This document shows, piece after piece, positions 24,537 through 34,410 of a stretch of DNA of 64,000 nucleotides; position 1 is the first letter of the stretch, and each line of letters begins with the position of its first letter. This DNA comes from UBA2210 sp036825195 (lineage in GTDB: Bacteria; Desulfobacterota; Syntrophia; Syntrophales; UBA2210), in assembly GCA_036825195.1 (NCBI GenBank), contig DAISYQ010000002.1, positions 137,498 to 201,497 of the forward strand, read 5' to 3'. The notes beneath the pieces are model-generated. The model ran no database searches and was not told the DNA's origin. It was given only the letters and a program-made list of their open reading frames with translations. The position numbers and the translations under genes are program-made.

Positions 24537-25466
24537 ATGAAATTCTTCTATGATTGGAACCTTCGGTTGAATCTTGAAGAAAAACTCGTCATCGCCATGA
24601 TGGTTCTATTGAACAGCCTCATTCTGCTTTTCATGCAAATGAAAGCCGCCTGGGACATATTCGCGCTGAACCTGATTATCATATTATTCATTCTCATAGT
24701 GAGTCTTGCACAAACAAGACGTTATCAGAGATATATACCCACCTTCAGAGACTGGTATGTACTCCTGTTTCTCGTCGCAATCTATTTGGAAAACCGCAGG
24801 CTCATCCCGCTTGTCAACCCTCACGATGTGGACAACATCATCATACATATCGACAGGTTCCTCTTTCTGGGCACCGATCCAACCATTCTTATGGAAACGA
24901 TAACCTTCCCGATGCTGTCGGAGGTGTGTCAGATAGTCTATGCAAGTTTTTACTTTCTGCCGCTTTCTCTATGTCTGGCCCTTTACTTCGTGAAGAGGTC
25001 ACATCTTGATTTTCATGTCTGTGCCTCCACCCTCATGATAGGATTTTTCGTCTCCTATCTCGGGTATTATCTTACACCGGCCATCGGACCCCGGTTCACC
25101 CTTACACACCTACAGACCGTACCACTGACGGGTATTTTGTTCTTTGATCTTGTCCGGGATTTACTTGCACGGGGGGAAGGTGTGATGAGAGACTGCTGTC
25201 CAAGCGGCCATACTCTGATTTCTCTGCTGACGATCCTCCTGGTCAGGAAGTATTATCGGCCCTTATTCCCGGTAACGTGCGTGTGGGGGTCCGTAATAAT
25301 ATTCTCCACCGTGTATCTGCGGTATCATTACGTAACGGATCTCATCATTGGTACGATTCTGGGGCTTGTGGTCTATAGCTGCGTACCGTCACTTTCCAGG
25401 GCGCTTATCCTGGGCAATGGAAAGCCGAAGGATAGTGTATTGGCCAACCCCTTCAGAGAAGAATAA
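24537..25466 (+). CDS. PAP2-superfamily membrane phosphotransferase (Aur1/Ipt1-like)
   Basis: A 309-residue protein with about six transmembrane helices. GAGGG precedes ATG 24537. The PAP2 active-site blocks are visible: CCPSGHTLIS (SGH motif) and LRYHYVTDLIIG (the later H..D motif). Between them is PAIGPRF. The layout matches PAP2_3-type enzymes such as inositolphosphoceramide-synthase relatives, which move a phospho-headgroup between lipids or hydrolyse lipid phosphates. The exact substrate is unknown. It converges on the GNAT-like gene at 25491, 24 bases apart. Confidence 0.82.
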   Translation: MKFFYDWNLRLNLEEKLVIAMMVLLNSLILLFMQMKAAWDIFALNLIIILFILIVSLAQTRRYQRYIPTFRDWYVLLFLVAIYLENRRLIPLVNPHDVDNIIIHIDRFLFLGTDPTILMETITFPMLSEVCQIVYASFYFLPLSLCLALYFVKRSHLDFHVCASTLMIGFFVSYLGYYLTPAIGPRFTLTHLQTVPLTGILFFDLVRDLLARGEGVMRDCCPSGHTLISLLTILLVRKYYRPLFPVTCVWGSVIIFSTVYLRYHYVTDLIIGTILGLVVYSCVPSLSRALILGNGKPKDSVLANPFREE

Positions 25467-25490
25467 CTACTCGATACTAAAGAAATATTT

Positions 25491-26609
25491 TCATACAATG
25501 GGTCTCTCGTAGATGCGATAGGTCTTGTATCGCTCGGCGAAGAGAGCCTGGAGTGCCCCGATCATCTTTGTATTCGTTTCCACAACCAGAGAACAGTCCG
25601 ACTCTGTGTAGCCAAGCCGAGTCCCTTCTTCGATGGTCTTCAGATAAAAAACGTCATCAATCTTACGCCCGCGGTACTCCGGAAGCACGCCCATGATTAT
25701 GGTGCGAAGTTTCTTTGTTTGCTTTGCCTTCTTCAGGAACTGCCAGAGGCGCCAGGGATACATCCTCCCGTTCAAGACCTTCATGGCTGGGTTCACATCC
25801 GGGACGGATATAATAAAGCCGATAGTTTTACCGTCTTTCTCCGCAAAGATGGTAAGTTCGGGTATGACGACCATCTTGAGCTCCTCATAGAGTGCGTCCA
25901 TCTGTTGATCGGTAAGCGGCAGGTGCCCCCAGTTACCTTCCCAGGCTATGTTGAAGATCTGCTGCACCTCTTGTAGGCGCCTCTTCATCTCGCGCTTGTC
26001 GAGGATCTTGAACTCGACATCCATATCCTTCATTATGTTTTTCTTGATATCCTCAAGGTAGGGTGCATAGGTATCGATCTTTTTCACAAGAAAACAATAC
26101 CAGTCAATACACTTGGTGAATCCCGCAAGTTCCGCCAGGTCTTTATAATAAGGGGCATAGTGGAAAAGACCTATCGTAGGCATCATGTCGAGTCCTTCTA
26201 CCTCGAATCCCACAGAGTCGTAGACGGAAAAACTCTGGGGGCCGTTCATGACTTCCTTGCCCTTGCCCTTGAGCCAGATTGAGGCGGTATCGAAGAGTGC
26301 GTGAGCAACCTCTGGATCGTTGATTGATTCAAAAAAACCGAAGAAACCTGTTTCCCTGTCATATTTCTTTTCGTAGAGGTGATTCACCTGTGCGGTAATA
26401 CGGCCGACGGGTTCTCCGTCTTTATATGCAAGGAAAAATTCCGCCTCCCCAATCTCGGGGAAATAACTCTTCTTGCCGAACAGTTTCTTCTGTTCGCCGA
26501 TGAGCGGCGGGATCCACAACGGATCGTTTTCATAGAGCTTCGCTGTCCAGGGAAGCATGATGAAATCCTTCATCATGCTCTTGTCTTCTACCTTCTTTAC
26601 CTCGATCAT
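25491..26609 (-). CDS. GNAT-fold acyltransferase-like protein
   Basis: A 372-residue protein. ATG 26609 is preferred over TTG 26618 by spacing to CGGAG. The N-terminal block (FIMLPWTAKLYENDPLWIPP, AEFFLAYKDGEPVGRITAQ) and the C-terminal block (IMGVLPEYRGRKIDDVFY, the acetyl-CoA loop type) show a two-lobed GNAT-like protein. A large family of such proteins is uncharacterised, and bacterial ceramide synthases have been reported to be GNAT-fold. A lipid N-acyltransferase role, with the PAP2 gene next door, is possible but unproven. There is no membrane segment. Confidence 0.72.
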   Translation of the reverse strand: MIEVKKVEDKSMMKDFIMLPWTAKLYENDPLWIPPLIGEQKKLFGKKSYFPEIGEAEFFLAYKDGEPVGRITAQVNHLYEKKYDRETGFFGFFESINDPEVAHALFDTASIWLKGKGKEVMNGPQSFSVYDSVGFEVEGLDMMPTIGLFHYAPYYKDLAELAGFTKCIDWYCFLVKKIDTYAPYLEDIKKNIMKDMDVEFKILDKREMKRRLQEVQQIFNIAWEGNWGHLPLTDQQMDALYEELKMVVIPELTIFAEKDGKTIGFIISVPDVNPAMKVLNGRMYPWRLWQFLKKAKQTKKLRTIIMGVLPEYRGRKIDDVFYLKTIEEGTRLGYTESDCSLVVETNTKMIGALQALFAERYKTYRIYERPIV

Positions 26610-26957
26610 AAGTATCAACTCCGGAATTCACTAAAATAAACATAATGCAACAGATCAGACGTGACAGGGTTCCCCCTTTTTCTTGGTTGCTATCCAAACG
26701 TTGGTTCTATAGCTGGTAGATTATTATGTAAATTCAATGTGTTTTTTTATGAGAGAGTATATGGAGTAACATGATTGTATGTCAAGGAGATGTTTGCTGA
26801 AAAATCCGAATGGTAGTGTTAATCTTACCTCATTATATGGGCCGTACGCAGATCGAGTTCCCGGTTATTGAAATTCATATCGTATTTTTTTGCAGTCAGG
26901 TGAAATCAGGTGCCTTCGCGGTAATAGGGCTTTGAATGGGCACTGCGATAATATCAC
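26610..26957. other. Intergenic spacer
   Basis: About 350 bases between two leftward genes. It should hold the promoter of the GNAT-like gene and the 3' end of the GGDEF gene's transcript. I see no gene, strong hairpin or repeat here. Confidence 0.5.
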
Positions 26958-28718
26958 TCAGGTCTCTTTGTAGAGTCGGTATCGGTTTCGCCCCGCTTGC
27001 TTTGCCTGATACATGGCAATATCGACATTTTTCAGGAGAATATCTTCATCTGTTCCATTATCGGGATACAGTGCAATACCGATACTTGCCGTCACGAAGA
27101 GTTGGTGGGTGTTAATGAGGAAAGGTTTTCGGAAGCTATCAACGATCTTTTGTGCAACCTGGATCGCATCTTCTTCTCCTTTCAATACCGGAAGGAGCAC
27201 CACAAACTCGTCGCCACCGAGACGCGCAATAGTATCACCCTTTCTCAGCGTTCCGGTGAGTCGATCTGCCGTTGCCTTAAGAAGGAGGTCCCCTGCAGCA
27301 TGGCCCAGGGTATCGTTCACTTCCTTAAAATTATCGAGGTCGAGCATTGTTAATCCAATCCTCTTTTTATTCCGTTTGGCTTGCGTCAGGGCAATAGTAA
27401 GGCGATCGGAAAAGAGTTTCCGATTTGGGAGGCCTGTCAGGGAATCATAATAGGCCATCTGCCTGATCTGCTCCTCCGCCTGTTTGCGGTCTGTTATATC
27501 AACGATAGCTCCTCGTATGCCCGCCGGATTGCCATCACGGTAAATCAGTCTTGAGATGACGATGGCAGGAAAGGTAGAACCGTCTAATCTGGTTAATATG
27601 TATTCGGTTTCTTCCGGTTGCTCACCCTTTAACAGACGTTCAATGTTTTTTCTCGATTTGGCGATGTCCTCGTCTGAAGAGAGCTTCCATGCACTAACCC
27701 CTCTTTTGAATTCCTCTTCAGTGCCTCGGAAAGTTTCATACACGGCTCGGTTGACAGAAGTCAGATTAGCTTCAAAATCCATCTCAAAAACGGGGATTGG
27801 TAAAAAATCATACATTTCACGATATCTTTTCTCGCTTTCAAGAAGTTTTTCTTCCGCCATTTTACGCTCGGTTATGTCGCGAATAATCCCCACAGCATGC
27901 CAAGCGCCCTTCATGTGTACCGCTGAAAGAGAAAGCTGCACCGGAATTTTCTTTCCATCTTTTCGGATGGCCTCCAGATCAATAGTTTTCCCGACGGCGA
28001 CTCCCTGTCCTTTCTGTTGAAACAACGGGAAGGAGGTATGGTGTGCCTTGTGATAATGCGGGGGCGCGAGTAACGCGTGGAGGTTTTGGCCGATGGCTTC
28101 GGAACTCGTGTAGCCGAGAATACGCTCAGCGGCAGGGTTCCAATATGATATTCGCCCTTCAGGATCCATCATGAGAATAGCATCCTGGGCGGAGTCAGTG
28201 ATAGCCCGTATGCGCGATTCGCTCTCCCGTAACTCCTCCTCCGCCCTCTTCTCCTCGGTGATGTCAGTGGCAATTTCCATTCTAACAATTCGGCCATCGT
28301 GCCAGTGAATGGCTATGTCGTGACAGTCGTACCACCGTTGCGTAATGGTGTTTTCAAGTTCCCATATAACGCCCCCTGTCGGATTCCCGTCCGGTCCGAT
28401 GAGCCGACTATTTGTGCAAAACTCACAGGGGCCTGTCTTTCTCTTCTGGAAGGTCTGCCAACAGATTGTACCCTCTATGTCCCCCCATTTCTTTTTGCCA
28501 TACCTGTTAATAAAAATGATCTCATAGGTTTCCATATCGGCCACATAGATGAGGGAATTGAAGCTGTCTAAAACTTCCAGGAGTGTCGGGTCCGGGGCCC
28601 GCAGCTTCTCTTCCACTCTCTTGCGCTTGGGTTCCGATTGTTCCAGCTCGATGATTTTCTTCTTTAAGGAGAGTATTTCTTCGATCAGTTCCTGATTGTT
28701 ACCTGAGAAATCTTTCAT
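26958..28718 (-). CDS. PAS-PAS-PAS-GGDEF diguanylate cyclase
   Basis: A 586-residue protein from ATG 28718; an upstream ATG at 28772 adds an unlikely 18-residue extension. After a short coiled start, three PAS-type domains cover about residues 50-160, 170-290 and 295-410. The first contains a Cys cluster (CWQTFQKRKTGPCEFC). The GGDEF domain (about 420-580) has the intact RLGGDEF active site and an RKGD inhibitory site five residues before it, so product inhibition is likely. It makes c-di-GMP. It is the only synthase among four HD-GYP hydrolases in this window. Confidence 0.9.
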   Translation of the reverse strand: MKDFSGNNQELIEEILSLKKKIIELEQSEPKRKRVEEKLRAPDPTLLEVLDSFNSLIYVADMETYEIIFINRYGKKKWGDIEGTICWQTFQKRKTGPCEFCTNSRLIGPDGNPTGGVIWELENTITQRWYDCHDIAIHWHDGRIVRMEIATDITEEKRAEEELRESESRIRAITDSAQDAILMMDPEGRISYWNPAAERILGYTSSEAIGQNLHALLAPPHYHKAHHTSFPLFQQKGQGVAVGKTIDLEAIRKDGKKIPVQLSLSAVHMKGAWHAVGIIRDITERKMAEEKLLESEKRYREMYDFLPIPVFEMDFEANLTSVNRAVYETFRGTEEEFKRGVSAWKLSSDEDIAKSRKNIERLLKGEQPEETEYILTRLDGSTFPAIVISRLIYRDGNPAGIRGAIVDITDRKQAEEQIRQMAYYDSLTGLPNRKLFSDRLTIALTQAKRNKKRIGLTMLDLDNFKEVNDTLGHAAGDLLLKATADRLTGTLRKGDTIARLGGDEFVVLLPVLKGEEDAIQVAQKIVDSFRKPFLINTHQLFVTASIGIALYPDNGTDEDILLKNVDIAMYQAKQAGRNRYRLYKET

Positions 28719-28988
28719 ATAATTATACCTGCAATCACAACGGTACCGACTTATAAGAAAGAGTGGTAACATATTGGAATATATCTGCCCGTTAAGCTAT
28801 TCCAATATGACAATAGTATCGATCGCTCAAGAAACGGGAACGGGTAGTATGTTTCCAGAGTGGTAAGAAACAATAGCAGTATGCGATCGTAGCAAATATG
28901 AAAAGAGGAGTGGATGCTATACGTCAACTATGCGTACCAATTGGAGTGTAATGGACTAAACCTTTGCATTCCGTCCTCTTGCTTAATG

Positions 28989-31151
28989 TTAAAATCGGTA
29001 GCCTTTCTCCCTGAACAACCTCAGGCAGACATCCACCACATCCACATCGTACAGAATTCCCCGGCGGTCTTCAATCTCTTTCATGGCCATATCAACTCCC
29101 AAAGCTGCTCGATAGGGACGATGAGATACCATGGATTCGACTACGTCACAAACGGCGAGGATACGCGCCTCTATGAGAATATCGTCTCCTTTCAGGTTTC
29201 TCGGATAGCCTGAACCATCGATCCGTTCATGGTGCTGGTATACGATCTCTGCCAGGGGCCAGGGTGATTCCACATCTTTCAGGATCTCATAACCTTTTCT
29301 GGGATGTTCCTTGATCAGTGAAAATTCAATGGGTGATAATTCGGTGGGCTTGGACAGGATCTCAGCAGGGATGGACAGTTTTCCGAGGTCATGAATGATA
29401 CCTGCCATCCTGGTGCCCTCAATGGTATCATTGGAAAGTTTCATCTCCGTGGCAATAGCGCAGGCAAGGTCCGCACATCGAAGCTGATGGGCGGAAGTAT
29501 AGGGATCTCTGGTTTCCACGGTGGAGCCTATGACCTGAATGGTTGTGCTGACGGCTTTTTTGAGACTGAGCAGGGTTTCTTGAAGTTTTTCCTCCGCCTG
29601 TTTTCGGATGGTAACGTCGTGAATAATAGAGTGGAGAAGATCCTTTTTATTTACGTTGATTTTGCTGGTGAATACATCTACGTCACGGATAGAACCATCA
29701 GCGCGTCTGTGGCGGAATTCGAAATGTACTCGTTTATCGTATCTGGCTTTCTCCAGCTCTTTTTTAACCTCTTCAGGAGGAAGGGTGTTTATCTCTTGAA
29801 TTTTCATCTGTGTGAGTTGTTCATGTGACCATTTATAGAAATGTAACGCCGCCTTATTGGCATCGATGATATTCCCGGTATCTGGATCGATGATCAGCTT
29901 AACCGCTGTATGATCTTGAAATACCTTCCTGAAAAGTTCCTCACTTTCCTGCAACGCAAGATGGGCCCGTTTACGCTCGGTAATATCGCGGAAGGTAAGA
30001 ACGGAGCCGAGTAGTCGGTCATCTTCCAGAATGGGCATGAGGGAAAATTCCACCGGGAAGCTCGTCCCGTTTTTCCTCCAGAACAGATCTTCTTGATCAT
30101 CAAGAACCGTCCCCTCCATGCAGGCTGTATAGATGGTGCATGCTTCTTCGTGATACCGAGAACCGTCGATCTTGGTATGGTGCCAGAGGGAATGACCATT
30201 TGCGCCGATCATTTCAGAGATCTCATATCCCAGTATTCTGGCGGCGGCCGGATTGGCAAAGGTTTGATTGCCGGCCAAATCCATCCCGACAATCCCCTCG
30301 CCGGCAGAATTAAGGATCAGTTCATTTTGTCTTTTGAGCTTGGCGATGGTTTTATGCTCACGGGTCAGTTGGACACTGTGGACAGCATTTTCCAGGATGA
30401 AAGGTAATTTGTAGAGGTAGCCTTGGTTCTTGACCAGATAGTCCGTAGCGCCAAGTTTCAGGGCCTGGACCGCCACTTCTTCATCGCCCTGTCCGGTGAT
30501 CAGGACAATAGGCAAGTCCGTTCTTGATACCTGACGGAGTTCCTTGAGTATCTCAAGGGCATTCATCCCCGGGAGCCGATAGTCAAGGAGAATTACGTCA
30601 AAGGGGTGCTTGATGTGTTGATCGGAGAGAAGCTTGAACACTCCTGAAGCATTAGTTACCACATCCATAACGATATGGGGGGCAACGCCGGCCAAATGCC
30701 GCTTCGCCAGATCAGCGTCCGAGGTGTGGGGCTCGGCGTATAACACCCGTAAGGGTTGAGAAGATCGAATGGACGTTTCGCGATAGCTTGCCAATGCTTT
30801 TTCCAGGATCAGCGGCAAATATTCACGGTACCCGTCGCGCTTGATCACGTAATCCTGGGCTCCGGCCTTGAGTGCGGCTACCGCCGTTTCTTCATCCCCC
30901 TGACCGGTAATAATGACAACTGCCATCGGGAGACCACGTCCCCGTATGTGAGTAAGTATCACCAGGCCGTCCCCATCGGGAAGACGCATATCAGAGAGTA
31001 CCAGATCGTAATCGTGTTTCTTTTCCAGGGCGATAAAAGCATCGCGCTGGGTAGTGACGATATCAACGAGAAATTCGGGAGCCGATTTCTTCAATTCGCG
31101 GCGTGTCAAGTCTGCATCAAGCCGATTGTCTTCTACATAGAGGATTTTCAT
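28989..31151 (-). CDS. REC-REC-PAS-PAS-HD-GYP response regulator
   Basis: A 720-residue protein; GAGGAATAAGG precedes ATG 31151. Two receiver domains occur in tandem: residues 1-120 with LVLSDMRLPDG, and 135-255 with DVILLDYRLPG. PAS domains follow at about 275-395 and 400-515, then HD-GYP at 520-720 (DPYTSAHQL, HDLGK, HHERIDGSGYP). Its ATG overlaps the stop of the single-domain regulator upstream (ATGA), giving strict co-translation. It is probably the c-di-GMP output of the kinase at 31588-34410, with two phosphorylation inputs. Confidence 0.9.
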   Translation of the reverse strand: MKILYVEDNRLDADLTRRELKKSAPEFLVDIVTTQRDAFIALEKKHDYDLVLSDMRLPDGDGLVILTHIRGRGLPMAVVIITGQGDEETAVAALKAGAQDYVIKRDGYREYLPLILEKALASYRETSIRSSQPLRVLYAEPHTSDADLAKRHLAGVAPHIVMDVVTNASGVFKLLSDQHIKHPFDVILLDYRLPGMNALEILKELRQVSRTDLPIVLITGQGDEEVAVQALKLGATDYLVKNQGYLYKLPFILENAVHSVQLTREHKTIAKLKRQNELILNSAGEGIVGMDLAGNQTFANPAAARILGYEISEMIGANGHSLWHHTKIDGSRYHEEACTIYTACMEGTVLDDQEDLFWRKNGTSFPVEFSLMPILEDDRLLGSVLTFRDITERKRAHLALQESEELFRKVFQDHTAVKLIIDPDTGNIIDANKAALHFYKWSHEQLTQMKIQEINTLPPEEVKKELEKARYDKRVHFEFRHRRADGSIRDVDVFTSKINVNKKDLLHSIIHDVTIRKQAEEKLQETLLSLKKAVSTTIQVIGSTVETRDPYTSAHQLRCADLACAIATEMKLSNDTIEGTRMAGIIHDLGKLSIPAEILSKPTELSPIEFSLIKEHPRKGYEILKDVESPWPLAEIVYQHHERIDGSGYPRNLKGDDILIEARILAVCDVVESMVSHRPYRAALGVDMAMKEIEDRRGILYDVDVVDVCLRLFREKGYRF

Positions 31152-31591
31152 GCCTTATTCCTCGGTGGCGTGTTGAGGGCCAGCCAGTAGATCTCAATAT
31201 GCTCCGCTATGTTAAGAAATTTATCAAAATCGACCGGTTTCATTATATAGGAGTTGGCACCCAGGGTGTAGGCGGTTTGAATGTCCCGGTCCTCATTGGA
31301 AGATGTTAAAACAACCACCGGTATGGTGTGAAATATATGATGGGCTTTAATCTGCCGCAGGACCTCCAGCCCATCAACTTTGGGCAGTTTGAGATCAAGG
31401 AGTATGACGATCGGTAGCGGAGCACCTGCTTCCCAGAGAGGTAAATAGGCCAGGGCCGCTTCTCCGTCCGTAACTACTTCGATGGGATTGGCCAGCTTGC
31501 GCCGGGCAAAGGCCCGTTTAGTCAGGTCAATATCCATGGGATTGTCCTCCACGAGCAGGATAGGTCTGGTCACATCTGAGTAATTGTTCAC
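31148..31591 (-). CDS. Single-domain response regulator (Rcp1-like)
   Basis: A 147-residue receiver protein. It starts at GTG 31591 after GGAGGTGCC. Its start overlaps the kinase stop (GTGA), and its stop overlaps the next start. The phosphoacceptor is in VILLDLKLPKVDG; VEDNP supplies the acidic pair, and VLTSSNEDRD and YIMKPVDF the Thr/Lys switch residues. There is no output domain. It is like the Rcp1-type partners of phytochrome-like kinases. It probably relays or buffers phosphate between the kinase and the HD-GYP protein. Confidence 0.92.
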   Translation of the reverse strand: MNNYSDVTRPILLVEDNPMDIDLTKRAFARRKLANPIEVVTDGEAALAYLPLWEAGAPLPIVILLDLKLPKVDGLEVLRQIKAHHIFHTIPVVVLTSSNEDRDIQTAYTLGANSYIMKPVDFDKFLNIAEHIEIYWLALNTPPRNKA

Positions 31592-34410
31592 TTTGGCACC
31601 TCCAGATAAAAAGTAGCTCCCTTGCCGGGGGCGCTTTCAGCCCAAACCCGGCCACCCATTCTCTGTATTGCTTTTTGCACAATGGCCATACCGATACCCG
31701 TGCCGGGGTATTCTTCCACCGAGTGGAGTCGTTGAAAGATCTCAAAGATGCGGTCATGATAGCACATGTCGAAACCGATGCCGTTGTCCCGCACCCAGAT
31801 GAGATAGTGTTTTCCCTCCTCATCCTGCCCGCCGATCTCAATGTGCGGAGCAGGTGTCTTGTCGGTGAATTTAAGGGCATTGTCCAGCAGGTTCCGCAGG
31901 ATCTGAGCCAGTCCCTCGGGGTCGGTTTTGACCACGATATCGGGCATGTCTACGATGATGCTGACGTTACGGGCATTAATCTCTTCCGTCCGTTCGGCAA
32001 GCAGGGTTTGGATTACATTAAAAGGATGTACCTCGTGTGAGGCCAGCTCGCGGCGTTCCATTCGGGAATAGGCCAGTAAATCTTCGATCAGCTGCCGCAT
32101 CTGTTCGGTTGCCTGCCGAATGGTCGTCAGAAAGGTGCGGCCTTCTTCGTCCAGGCATTCGAAATGATCTTCCAGAAGCAGGCGGCTGTAACCGTCGATA
32201 CCACGCAGGGGGGCTTTGAGGTCGTGCGAGACCGAGTAGGTGAAGGTCTCCATCTGGCGGGTTTTTTCCGCCAGTTCGGCGGTACGCGTAGCGACCCGTT
32301 GCTCTAATTCGCGGTTCAATGCTTTAATCTCTTCCTCTATCTTTTTGCGATCGGTGATGTCCTGGAACGTTCCCCGCAATTTAACTACTTGTTCATCTTC
32401 TACCACAGCTTCTCCAAACGCCTGGCACCATTTAATATTTCCTGTTGCTGTTTTCAGCGCCGCTTCAAACATCATGGGTTGCTTTGTCTCTATCAGTGTT
32501 TCCATTGTATTCTCAATCATCTCACGATATTCGGGGAGATAAAATCCGACATGCTCATGAAGCCCCGGTATAGGATTGTCGTAGTCGATTTCGACGATAT
32601 CATACGTGCCTTTCGTCCACGTGGCCTTTCCGGTTGCCATATCCATTTCCCATCCGCCGATCTTCGCTATAGTCCCTACTTTGTTTAATAACGCTTCACG
32701 TTCTTGTAACAATTGCTCTGCCCGCTTGCGCTCGGTGATGTCTTCATATATCCCGACCGCCCCTATAAGTTTTCCATTGTTGTCGGTAATCCTCTGGAAG
32801 ATAGCCCTCAGGAATGTTTTTCTTTGACCCGTGACTGAAAGATACTCACCTTCGTAATATCCGTTTTGTCCGTCGAGAGTATCCTTGACCGCTTTAAGCA
32901 TTGCCTGATCGCGAAGTCTCTCAATCATGTTGAAGCCGAGGAGTTGTTCCCTGTCGGCGCCCATGATCTGTGTAAAATTATCATTGCAATCTATAGTGAT
33001 TCCACCGGAATCGAAATGCATGATTCCCACGGGTGCATGGTTGTAGATCATGCGATACCACTCTTCGCTCTCCCGTAGTGCCGCCTCTGCCTCCCTTCGT
33101 CGGGCAATGTTTATCAGGAGGATTATATTCCCAATAATCAGAGTCGTTACAAGAATGGATGTCAGCCAGATTGTTTTCTTGTAACGATAATAAAACGGTA
33201 TCTGTTCGTTTTGTATGACAACCCCTGCGGGAACAATTCTTTTCGGGATGTTAAATTTTTTGAGCTGCTGATAATCTAGGATCGGTACATTCGGACTTTT
33301 CATTATGAAGGGGAGAGAGGAGGCAGTTTCTCCCTTCAGGATGCGCAACGCGTATTCGGCGGCTCGCTCACCCTGCGCCGTTCCTGACACCATTACTCCA
33401 CCCGTAACGCCAGTGCCTAAACTTGTTTCAAACCAGAATGTGAAGACCGGAACGTTGCAACCTTCCACAATCATTCTGAAATACTCCGGTGGTGTGAAAA
33501 CCCGATTATCCTTGTCTCTCCTGAACATGAAAAGGAGAACTGCGGAATCCGAAGAGAGCTCGCCAAGATGTTTTTGAAGATCAGCCGTAGTCAGATCGTC
33601 CAGTAATTCAAAGGAAGGAGTCTTATTGGTAAAAGTAGAAAGGGTGTGTTCAAACTTCCTTCGATTGGCCAGACCGGTTGCCGTTCTGTCGCTGATGACA
33701 AGGAACTTTTTTATCTTCGGCATAATGCGTAAGGCAAGTTCAATGGTCCCGTATATGTCAATATCTTCGTTAACACCGGTTATGCCGGATTGGCCATGAA
33801 GCTGCTCAATCCTGAAATCATTGACGCCACAAAACACAATCGGAACTCCGGGGAAAAGCTTGTCCCGCCGGGGCAGCAAAAAGTCCAGCGCATTATTATC
33901 TGAAAGGAGAATAACATCGAACAGGGTTCGATCGTATTTCTTTCGGTACAGATCCTCCAGATAACCGAAAGATTCTTTGGTACGGTGACGTATGGTGTCC
34001 ATGTATTCGATATGCATGTCAACGACGACGCCGCTTTTTTTAAAGACGGATTCAATCCCCTCTTGTATGCCCTTTGTCCAAGCCATACTGCTCTCGTAGG
34101 AGTGCAAGATAAGAACATTTTTCACGCCGGTATCAAGGATACTGCTTGGGTTATTCGGTTGAGCGGCCGTTGGTGATGTGATGATGAAAGCAGAAACGAG
34201 AGCTGCCATAATGCACAGAATAATCAAAGGAACAGCTATCGTGTGAGGAACGATAGCGTCAAGATTCATCCATATATCGGTTTCACTAACTCTTGAGGCT
34301 TTTTCTTCGTAGGCATGTGCCGATTTAGGGGAATCCGTTCTTTCGGATCTCTGTGGTAGGAATGCACTCTCTTCGAGTAGCTTTTGATTTGCCCCGGATC
34401 GATCTTTCAT
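31588..34410 (-). CDS. Histidine kinase with ABC-type periplasmic sensor and PAS domains
   Basis: A 940-residue membrane kinase. The first membrane helix is near residues 58-80. A periplasmic ABC-substrate-binding-type domain follows at about 95-400 (VLILHSYESSMAWTKGI; GVPIVFCGVND), then a second helix near 425-445. PAS domains lie at about 460-575 and 585-690. A coiled HisKA domain has the phosphoacceptor in SVSHDLKAPLRG, and an HATPase follows (NLLDNALKFT, DNGIGF, GTGIGMAIV). It should sense an extracellular solute and phosphorylate the overlapping regulator. GAGGG precedes the start. The binding domain is of the type used for small ligands such as aromatic or sugar compounds; the ligand is unknown. 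Confidence 0.9.
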   Translation of the reverse strand: MKDRSGANQKLLEESAFLPQRSERTDSPKSAHAYEEKASRVSETDIWMNLDAIVPHTIAVPLIILCIMAALVSAFIITSPTAAQPNNPSSILDTGVKNVLILHSYESSMAWTKGIQEGIESVFKKSGVVVDMHIEYMDTIRHRTKESFGYLEDLYRKKYDRTLFDVILLSDNNALDFLLPRRDKLFPGVPIVFCGVNDFRIEQLHGQSGITGVNEDIDIYGTIELALRIMPKIKKFLVISDRTATGLANRRKFEHTLSTFTNKTPSFELLDDLTTADLQKHLGELSSDSAVLLFMFRRDKDNRVFTPPEYFRMIVEGCNVPVFTFWFETSLGTGVTGGVMVSGTAQGERAAEYALRILKGETASSLPFIMKSPNVPILDYQQLKKFNIPKRIVPAGVVIQNEQIPFYYRYKKTIWLTSILVTTLIIGNIILLINIARRREAEAALRESEEWYRMIYNHAPVGIMHFDSGGITIDCNDNFTQIMGADREQLLGFNMIERLRDQAMLKAVKDTLDGQNGYYEGEYLSVTGQRKTFLRAIFQRITDNNGKLIGAVGIYEDITERKRAEQLLQEREALLNKVGTIAKIGGWEMDMATGKATWTKGTYDIVEIDYDNPIPGLHEHVGFYLPEYREMIENTMETLIETKQPMMFEAALKTATGNIKWCQAFGEAVVEDEQVVKLRGTFQDITDRKKIEEEIKALNRELEQRVATRTAELAEKTRQMETFTYSVSHDLKAPLRGIDGYSRLLLEDHFECLDEEGRTFLTTIRQATEQMRQLIEDLLAYSRMERRELASHEVHPFNVIQTLLAERTEEINARNVSIIVDMPDIVVKTDPEGLAQILRNLLDNALKFTDKTPAPHIEIGGQDEEGKHYLIWVRDNGIGFDMCYHDRIFEIFQRLHSVEEYPGTGIGMAIVQKAIQRMGGRVWAESAPGKGATFYLEVPK

